From Auriscalpium vulgare (Eukaryota; Basidiomycota; Agaricomycetes; Russulales; Auriscalpiaceae): DNA of 64,000 nt. This document shows, piece after piece, positions 57,553 through 64,000 of this stretch (position 1 is the stretch's first letter; every line of letters starts with the position of its first letter). A program made the translations under genes and the position numbers. The notes under the pieces are model-generated. The model was not told the origin of the DNA. It saw only the letters and a program-made list of their open reading frames with translations, and searched no databases. The DNA lies in contig JAHBBC010000004.1 of assembly GCA_019915015.1 (NCBI GenBank), positions 992,001 to 1,056,000 of the forward strand. The letters run 5' to 3'.

Positions 57553-58734
57553 ATGTCGTCCAGTTTCACCCTTGAGGCGCGTGCTTTCGCCCTTGTCGGG
57601 CTACTCCTCACTCCGCCCGCGATTGACCCGGAGACCGCTCCCGTCGAGACCCTGGTTCTGGCTCGGGAGGAGTGGGGTCGCAAGGTTGCTACGCTCTACG
57701 TAAGTCCTCGCGCTGTCGTTGCGATCCCCGCTCACGTCCGTGTCGCGCTTATCCAGAATGAAGTGTATAACACTGCGAAGCCATCCGTCCTTCGTCTTGT
57801 CCAGGCAATTGTCAGCCCCGTCTTCGAGACGCTGTTCACTGTGTCCCCCGAGTCGCGCGCCGCGTTTGCTGAATGGGGTGGTAACCTCATCAGCGACCTC
57901 GCGCCTCCGACGTCCGCTCCTCTCGACCCGACATTTTCGGTTCGCCCGATCGCTGGATTCACCTTCCCGAACAATCGCGACCACTCTCGCCAGCTCTCGC
58001 GCCTCTGCGAGGGTGCCCTGTGGGCCGCATTTGAGTCGGGCCGCACGTCCGTTCCCCAGTACCGTCGCAGCCTTGGTGAGCTCTGCTTGGCCGCTCATCC
58101 CACCGGTCGCGGAGCGGGCATCGACGCGACAGTCCACGCGGAGTTCATTTCCGGCATGAATGCTTGCGCTTCGGCTCTTCAGCGCCTGAACGGCGGGGAA
58201 GAGGCCCTCCTGTCCGAGGTCCATCGCCTCTCCTACTCGACCACCGGCATATCCCTCCCCGACCTCCTGCGTACCCTCGCGCACCCTCTGTCCGATACGC
58301 TCATTACCCACACCACCGAGACCGTGGCGACCTTGGCGTCGATCTACGGCACCATCGCGCAACTTGCGCGACCCGACGACCGCCGCGCGCGTGGTCGCTG
58401 GGGTCCGTATGCCGACGCCTTTGACTCTGCGGATGGGTTCTTGGAGGCCGCCGCTGCCGCGTATCTGCGCGACGCCTTGCAGTGGTCCACCACTATCGAC
58501 AGTCTTCATGCGCGCACCGCCATTGAGAGCGCTATCCTCGCGTCGAACCTCCCCACCGAGTTATTGGCCGACGTCCACAGCGACCCGACGATGTTCTTGG
58601 ACGAGGTCGTGACGTTCCGCGCAGTCCCGATGGGTTGGCAAAACGCGCACCGTGGTCGTCGAGGCGGGGGTGCGACTCGGGGGCGCCTCAATCAGCAGGG
58701 GCGTATCCCGCGTGACGATCCTGCCACGCTGTAG
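57553..58734 (+). CDS. Unknown protein B, paralogue of protein A
   Basis: Model join(57553..57699, 57757..58734): 147-nt first exon (same length as gene A), a 57-nt GT-AG intron, 374 residues. The family is unknown. Seen: a hydrophobic start LEARAFALVGLLLTPP, VLAREEWGRKVATLY, then SPVFETLFTVSPESRAAFAE, a long helix-rich middle with ATLASIYGTIAQLARPDDRR, and an Arg/Gly-rich tail (HRGRRGGGATRGR) that could bind nucleic acid. I start at 57553 and not at the upstream in-frame ATG (57520) because 57553 aligns with the start of gene A. The frame is intact. Confidence 0.6.
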   Translation: MSSSFTLEARAFALVGLLLTPPAIDPETAPVETLVLAREEWGRKVATLYVSPRAVVAIPAHVRVALIQNEVYNTAKPSVLRLVQAIVSPVFETLFTVSPESRAAFAEWGGNLISDLAPPTSAPLDPTFSVRPIAGFTFPNNRDHSRQLSRLCEGALWAAFESGRTSVPQYRRSLGELCLAAHPTGRGAGIDATVHAEFISGMNACASALQRLNGGEEALLSEVHRLSYSTTGISLPDLLRTLAHPLSDTLITHTTETVATLASIYGTIAQLARPDDRRARGRWGPYADAFDSADGFLEAAAAAYLRDALQWSTTIDSLHARTAIESAILASNLPTELLADVHSDPTMFLDEVVTFRAVPMGWQNAHRGRRGGGATRGRLNQQGRIPRDDPATL

Positions 58735-59223
58735 CGTCGTCGCACTGTCGGAGCGTCGGGAGATAAAGGGAAAGAAAGAGCCCGCGTTAGTGTAGTGCCT
58801 TGTGCCCGCATGTACGTCGTTGAATGCCTCCCAATACGAGTATTGAACTTGCGACGCGTTACCCGCTTGTGCGACGCCAGTGTACCGTGGTCGCGCCCCG
58901 TGGGAGGGGCGGGCGCCAACGACTTGTGCGATTTCGCTCGCGCCAGCAACACGTGCCCGCCACGCGGCGTCGGAGCCGCGCGTGGCGTCCCGCACCGGTC
59001 CGGGGCCTGTCGCGGGATCAAATCAACGATCGCTGATCAGATCGCGGATCGACCCGGCGTCGTGGGCGCTCGGAGGCAAAACCAGCGCTCTGGCCGGGCC
59101 ACGCGGCCGGTCGCTCCCACGCACGCGCCATTGTTCGTGCGCCTGTGGCGAAGTCGCCGTCGCCCTTCTTCCCTCCTTCCCCTCTCACTCGCTCCCTCCC
59201 TCGACACCCCGATTCCTTTCCCC
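58735..59223. other. Spacer and 5' leader of the next gene
   Basis: About 490 bp without a supported gene. The last 60 bases before the ATG at 59224 are pyrimidine-rich (CTTCCCTCC, CTCACTCGCTCCCTCCC), as is common upstream of fungal start codons. No C-rich box was found here. Confidence 0.45.
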
Positions 59224-61415
59224 ATGGACGCCGCATCCGCCGCCGACACCGCTGCCACCCGCGCGCTGCTGGACGCCCAGCACGCCTTGCTGGCGGGCAT
59301 GGCTCGCGACGCCACCGCCGAGCCTCAGCTCGCTCTGTTGCGGCCCCAAGTCCGCCAGTTCATGGTGCGCCCGCTCTCACAGTCCTTGCCAACCCCGCTA
59401 ACTCTTCGTTGTCTGTCGCCGCTCAGCGCACCTACCACGACGCTCGTGATCGCGGCGTTACGTTCTCGGCCGCGGCGCGGGCGCGCTTCTACGCCCTCGA
59501 GGAGGCCGTCCGTCCGCCGCACCAGGCCCTCGACGACGAGGAGGAGGACGAGGACGCCGTCGACGCCCCCGCGTCCGCCCCGCCGCCTACCCGACCCGCC
59601 GCTACTCTGCCGCCCGCTGTCGTCGCTGGAGGGGACGTGGAGGCGGAGACTCGCCCAGTTCGTACCGGTCGCCCCAAGGTGCGTCAGCTTCCCGTCTTGC
59701 CTGTATCGCCGCTAACACGCCCCCGGCTGCGCTCACAGGCTCGCCGCGTGCCCGCCAACCGTGTCGAGGTTGTGCTGCCGCGCGCTGTACCCCCTGCGTC
59801 CCCTCGTTCTGCTCGGGGTGAGCGCCACGCTGCGCGCACCGATGTGTCGACCGCTTCGGTGTCTGCCAAGGTCGCGGGGAAGCGCCGCGCGTCGCGCTCG
59901 CCCGCGCCTACATCGTCTCCCCGTTCGCCGCCTCGCCCCCGCTCCGCCCGTGGTCGCCCCACCAAAAGGGGCCGTCTGACCCCCGCCTCCGTCGCGCCCG
60001 CCCTCTCCCGCCGTAGCGCCTCGTCGCCGTCGCCTCCTGTCGGCCTCGACGACTCGCTGTCGGAGGCGGTCGACGAGGACGGCGATGCGATGTTCCACAA
60101 GTCGGACCGCCGCCCCACGAACACTGAGCGCTACGCCGGCGAGCGCCTCAAGGTAAGTCGCGCCATCCTTCCGCTGTACCCGCTCTGACTCACGCCCCTC
60201 GTTTCGCAGACTGCCACCCGGTGCACCCGCTGTGCCACGAACTTCAAGCAAGGGCCCAAGCGGTGCGAGTTCAAGCCGCACCGACCCTCGAAGTGCATCC
60301 GCTGCCGCGCGCAGCGAAAATCCTGCTCCGGCGCCGTGCTCGCGGACGGTACGCGACCGCTCGCTCCCCCTCCCCGCTCCAACCGCGGGCGTCCTGGCCG
60401 CTCGCGGGCTGCTTCTCGTGCCCCGCGGTCTCGCTCGGCACCTCGTGCCGCCGCGATGTCGTCCACCGCCCGCCTGCTGGAGGACCTGCTCGCGTCCGCC
60501 GACTCCATGGGTGGGTGCTCCCCCGTCTCTCGCCGGTCCCCTCTCTGACGACTCTGGTCCCCTTTCACAGATCCCCCGCGCCGCGCCCGCGAGCTCCTGG
60601 CCGAGGTCTTGTCGTCTGTGGACGCGGATGTCGGTCGGTTCGAGTCGCTCCCGGCTGCCGACCGCTTCCCCGAGGGCGCCGAGTCCATCGCCCTCGTCCA
60701 GGCGGAGCTCGATGCCAGTCGGACCGTCCTCCTCACCTGGCCGCACCGCCACGACCGCCTCCTCCTTCGCTGGGCGCAGTTGACTCATCGGTACGGGGCG
60801 CGGGCCACGTCCGAGGTCCCCGGCTCCGACGCCGCTCCCTCTCCCTCGCCGCCTGGTTCCCCCATCGCCGGGCCTAGCGCTGCCCACGCTCCCGACTCGC
60901 CGGCCATTGCCACCATCCCGCCGAGTTCCGTCGCCGCCTCGACGCCGGGCGATCCCGCCGACTCCGACGAGGACGAAGACGAGCTCGCCGTCCCCGACCA
61001 GCCGCCGAGTCCCGACGAGGAGGAGGACGACCACGCTTCGGGTCGTGCCAGCCCGGCTCCCGTCGCGGGTTCGTCGGGCGCTGCGGCCGACCATGGTGAC
61101 GAAGGCGGGGAAGTTGCGACGGGCGAGGAGGAAGAAGAAGACGCGGGCGTCGCTGTGGCCGAGGGCGGGGAAGTCGCGACGGACGAGGAGAGCAGCGAGG
61201 AGGACGACGTAGTCGCAGCCAAGAGCGACGGTCCCGACGAGGTCGACCAACCGTCGGACGGTGCTGCCGATGCGGAGGATGAGGAGGAAGAAGACGACGC
61301 GGGCGTCGCTGTGGCCGAGGGCGGGGAAGTCGCGACGGACGAGGAGAGCAGCGAGGCGGCTGCTGAGGAGGGTGCTGCCTCCGCGGAGGCCGTCGCCATG
61401 GACGTCGACGAGTAG
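59224..61415 (+). CDS. Unknown protein with six-cysteine zinc-binding-like motif and acidic tail
   Basis: Model join(59224..59364, 59427..59678, 59739..60152, 60210..60510, 60571..61415): four GT-AG introns of 57-62 nt with GCTAAC-type branch sites, consistent phases, 650 residues. Seen: a helical N-terminus (RTYHDARDRGVTFSAAARAR); an Arg/Ser/Pro-rich basic middle; at about residues 273-307 a C-x2-C-x10-C-x9-C-x2-C-x6-C motif (RCTRCATNFKQGPKRC, then KCIRCRAQRKSC), resembling a Zn(II)2Cys6-like cluster; then a helical segment and a long acidic tail. The tail holds a near-exact duplicated block (AGVAVAEGGEVATDEESSE). Such an arrangement suggests nucleic-acid binding (inference). The family is not known to me. 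Confidence 0.6.
61120..61365 (+). repeat. Internal duplication in the acidic tail
   Basis: A block of about 75 bases, encoding AGVAVAEGGEVATDEESSE, occurs near 61140-61200 and again near 61296-61356, almost identical at DNA level. A half copy (GGEVATGEEEEE) lies just before. The high identity suggests recent duplication. Confidence 0.8.
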
Positions 61416-61686
61416 TGTAAGTTTTCCCGACCTTCCCTGTCCTTTTCCCCTTCTATAGTTGTACGATACCCGGCCGCTCGACGTGTTTTCTTTTCCCTTT
61501 TTCTTGCGTAGCGTACCTCTGCTACCTTTCTTGATTCTCGTGTGCTGTCCACCTGCATGTGCTCGTAAAAATAGAATTTTAGTGCTCCCCCACCACAAAG
61601 GAGGAAGAAAAATAAGTTAAATCAGTAGGGTCAATGTACTGTCCGTGGTGTATCTCCTTAGCGTGCCTCCTAGTCTCGTCTCGTCG
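61416..61686. other. Spacer between convergent genes; possible 3' LTR
   Basis: 271 bp between the end of the zinc-motif gene (+) and the C-rich box behind the Gypsy pol gene (-). On the minus strand the purine-rich box is directly followed by TGCGACGAGACG, which could be the start of a 3' LTR. The other LTR would lie outside the window, so this cannot be confirmed. Confidence 0.35.
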
Positions 61687-61722
61687 CATCCTCCCCCCGA
61701 CTGAGACTGCTGACCCCAGCAG
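61687..61722 (-). promoter_or_regulatory. C-rich box plus hairpin, copy 3 (polypurine tract of the Gypsy element?)
   Basis: CATCCTCCCCCCGACTGA (61687-61704, 17/18 identical to the other copies) is followed after two bases by a perfect 6-bp hairpin CTGCTG / CAGCAG with an ACCC loop (61707-61722). On the minus strand it sits 15 nt past the pol stop codon and reads GGGGGGAGGATG, the form of a retrotransposon polypurine tract that primes plus-strand DNA synthesis. Confidence 0.55.
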
Positions 61723-61736
61723 CGGTACAGGGCCTG

Positions 61737-64000
61737 TCAGGTGACACTGCCGTCTTCTGCGCTGTTGCTCGCGGTGTCCGACGCGTCGCTGTCGATGCTG
61801 CGTGATTCCTGTGCTTGGGCGTCGACGTCAGGCTGCCCGAGGAGTTCGTTTAGTCGCCTGGCGGGTATGTCAATGAACTCCGGCAGCGGAGGTAGCGTGA
61901 TGTGCGGTCGCGCGAAGTACGGAACGACGCGAAACTCCGCTGTGGGCCTGTCAAAGACCGCCCCGTGCATGTCGCACAGGACGTACGGCCCGCCGCGTCG
62001 CCGTCCGATTACGATGAACGGACCGTCGTAACGGGGCAGCATCTTGCGGTCGAGCGATTTCTCGAACTGCGTGAAGCGCACCAGGACGAGGTCCCCTCGT
62101 TGGAAGCCGTAATTCTTGATCGACACTTCGTGGTCGCGCTCGAAAATTAGAGCATCGTGCCGCCGCTTGTCGAACACCTTCGAGTGGAGTGTGCGGAGCT
62201 GGGTGCGGCGCTTCTGTAGTGCGACAGCGCGTCGCGCGATTAAATCCGTGGTCGACAGTATTGAGTCGGGCGGTGGTAGGAGGTACGTCGCTTCGACGAT
62301 ATCGAGGGGCATCAACGCCTGCGTGCCGGTCGCCGCGAAGTAGGGGGAGCAGCCCATACGCCTGCGCGTCGTGATCCTGTCCGCCCAGAATACCGAGTGT
62401 GCGACCGCGGCCCACTTGCTCGCGTCACCGTTGGCGGCTTTGTACAAGGCCTGTCGGACGTCGAAATGTGATCGCTCTACGATTCCGTTGGATCTCGAGT
62501 TATAACCGGAGATGCGGATGTGGTGCACGCCGTAATCTTCTTCGAGATGCTTCATCGCTGCCAGGTACGGCGTTCCGTTATCCGTTACAATTTCCCGGAG
62601 CGCTCCCCAGCGACAGAGTACGTCCTCGAATATCCATCGTGCGAGCGACTTCGCGTTTTCCTGTCGCAGCATACGCCATTCTGGGAAGTGCGAGACCGAG
62701 CACCTTCCTTGTACGATGTATTTAAAGCCCCGTGAAGCCGGCATGTGCATGGTATCAGCGTACATCTTGGCAAACAGCGGCGCCGGCGTCGCGACCGTTG
62801 GGGGATCAGCACGTGCTTCACCTGCCGCACCTGGCAGATGTGGCACGATCGCACAAACCACGCGACGTCGCGGTCCATGTAGGGCCACCAAAAGCGTTCG
62901 AGGAGAAACATCTTCGTCGGGTACGCGCCGCGATGGCCGACGTCGTCGTGGCACGCCTTCAGGGCTCCTATGCGGCGTTCCGGGGGCAGTACGAGTTGGT
63001 GTCGCCCCTGGGGCTCCTTGCGAAAGAGACTCGTGCCGTCGAGGAAGAACTCGGTGCAGTACCGCAGGAACGTCGCATACTCTTGGTCGGCTAGGCCTTC
63101 CGGCCGCTGGAGCGTGTTGTGCCATTCCCGTACTCGCACGATTCGTTCGTCGGCTTGCTGCGCCTTGATGTCGCGGTCGACGGCGTCGTAAGACAACTCT
63201 GTCGGGGCGGCCTGGGTAACGAACGTCGCGATCGCGGCCCTTGGGTGGTCGCGCGGATCCCCCGACCGTGGCCTTGTACTGCGCGGTACGTATGCGTTTA
63301 CGAGGTGAATAAATCCATACATGGCGTCGACCCAGTCCTCGAACCCGTCGTGCTCGTTTTCTGGTACGTCGCCCGGTTGGCGCCTTCGTCGTGACATCCC
63401 GTCAGGTCCATGAAATAGGCCGGGCACGTGAACGAGGACGAAATGGAACATTAGAATGGCAATAATCCACCGATTCATGCTGGCTGAGGGTTCAATATCG
63501 GGGTTGTCGAGCATGCCCTTAATGTAGCGTGCGTCGACTTCCACGACCATGTTCCGCACTCCGATGAGATATATCTTCAGCGCGCGGAGCGCCCGAAACA
63601 GGCCGTATAATTCTAACTTTGGTTGCGAAAAACGCGCCTCGCGATCGTTCAACGCGATGGACCCAAACCGTGCGTACCGACGCTTCTTGCGACTCTTCGG
63701 ATCGTCGGCGTCAGCCTGGCACAGCAAGAACCCGACCGCAATAGGAGACGTATCGACCGCGAGGATAACCGGTTCGCCCGACTGATAGTCGATCGGTTTC
63801 AGAGCTGGCGACTCCAGCAACGCGCTTTTGAGATCTTCCATAGCTGCTAACTGTTCCGCTCCGAATTCGAACGGCACATCTTTCCTTGTAAGGTGCGTGA
63901 GCGCATGCGCGCGATGTGCGAAATGGTGGATGAAGATCCTCAGCACCCCGACCGTCCCGAGGAACGCCCGTACATCAGACAGGTCTTGACATGGCCCCCA
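61737..64000 (-). CDS. Ty3/Gypsy retrotransposon pol (RT end, RNase H, integrase), partial, one frameshift
   Basis: Polyprotein that copies the element's RNA and integrates it. The window starts inside the reverse transcriptase thumb/connection (DVRAFLGTVGVLRIFIHHFA). Then RNase H: VILAVDTSPIAVGFLLCQ, QPKLELYGLFRALRALKIYL, VDARYIKGMLDNPDIEPSAS, GPDGMSRRRR. Then the integrase zinc finger with its histidines (CHDDVGHRG) and cysteines (SCHICQ). A run of five G at 62800-62804 causes a one-base frame change; the new frame carries the integrase core: YADTMHMPASRGFKYIV, EIVTDNGTPYLAAMKHL and NGIVERSHFDVRQALYKA (the three acidic catalytic residues), then FQRGDLVLVRFTQFEKSLDR and LPRYDGPFIVIGRRRGGPY. 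It ends at 61737. The upstream gag/protease and the 5' LTR are outside the window. If the G run is a sequencing slip, the gene may be intact. Confidence 0.9.

Noticed and set aside
56691..57683. A 330-codon minus-strand frame spanning the gene A/gene B boundary
   Set aside because: It is Arg/His-rich and crosses two supported plus-strand genes and their spacer, so it is a GC-driven shadow.
59733..61598. A 621-codon open frame on the minus strand
   Set aside because: It lies antisense to a five-exon plus-strand gene with consistent introns. Its Ser/Ala/Val-rich content mirrors the acidic GAG/GAC codons of the sense strand, so it is a composition shadow.

Overview
The window looks like a transposon-rich, gene-poor stretch of a mushroom-forming basidiomycete (Agaricomycetes). 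Reasons: short GT-AG introns of about 50-60 nt with CTAAC/CTGAC branch sites, a Tnp2/CACTA-type transposase with the usual many introns, a DUF6589 gene, degenerate F-box genes, a SUN-domain gene and a Ty3/Gypsy pol. I cannot name the species. No RNA gene, telomere repeat, CRISPR array or bacterial signal was seen. All gene and domain names are my own recognition of motifs, without database searches.

Layout. 1-2.2 kb: repeat debris. 2.2-6.9 kb (+): an apparently intact eight-exon Tnp2-like transposase gene (1,423 codons after splicing). 8.4-9.4 kb (-): fragment of a DNMT1-type DNA methyltransferase (RFTS domain), abutting a 574-bp foldback element at 9.4-10.0 kb. 10.6-17.1 kb: a 6.55-kb repeated unit, present again as truncated near-identical copies at 26.8-31.8 kb and 40.5-43.1 kb, with diverged pieces elsewhere. 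20.2-21.7 kb (+): SUN-domain gene. 23.5-24.6 kb (+): three-exon gene of unknown function. 24.65-25.05 kb (-) and 39.04-39.58 kb (+): decayed 3' ends of PIF1/Helitron-type helicases. 32.2-33.1 kb (+): decayed HECT E3 ligase fragment. 35.0-36.5 kb (+): F-box-like gene. 43.8-47.0 kb (-): DUF6589 gene. 47.1-49.4 kb: non-autonomous CACTA-type element with a TAA target duplication. 49.9-51.7 kb (+): four-exon UIM plus F-box gene. 51.8-52.5 kb: second foldback element. 52.9-53.1 kb (+): casein kinase 2 alpha fragment. 53.4-54.9 kb: degenerate tandem repeats.

The last 9 kb differ in being very GC-rich. Two paralogous unknown genes (55.9-57.1 and 57.6-58.7 kb) share a 147-nt first exon. A third gene (59.2-61.4 kb) has a six-cysteine zinc-binding-like motif and an acidic tail. 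All three are on + and run toward a Ty3/Gypsy pol gene on - that leaves the window at its right end. An 18-nt C-rich box followed by a hairpin of changing stem sequence stands upstream of the first two genes and just past the pol stop codon.

Most promising undescribed signals: (1) a family of about 50-bp insertions, three of four with clean 11-13-bp flanking direct repeats; (2) the C-rich box and hairpin shared by the tandem genes and the Gypsy element; (3) several host-gene fragments lying beside foldback elements and helicase remnants, which suggests gene-fragment capture.
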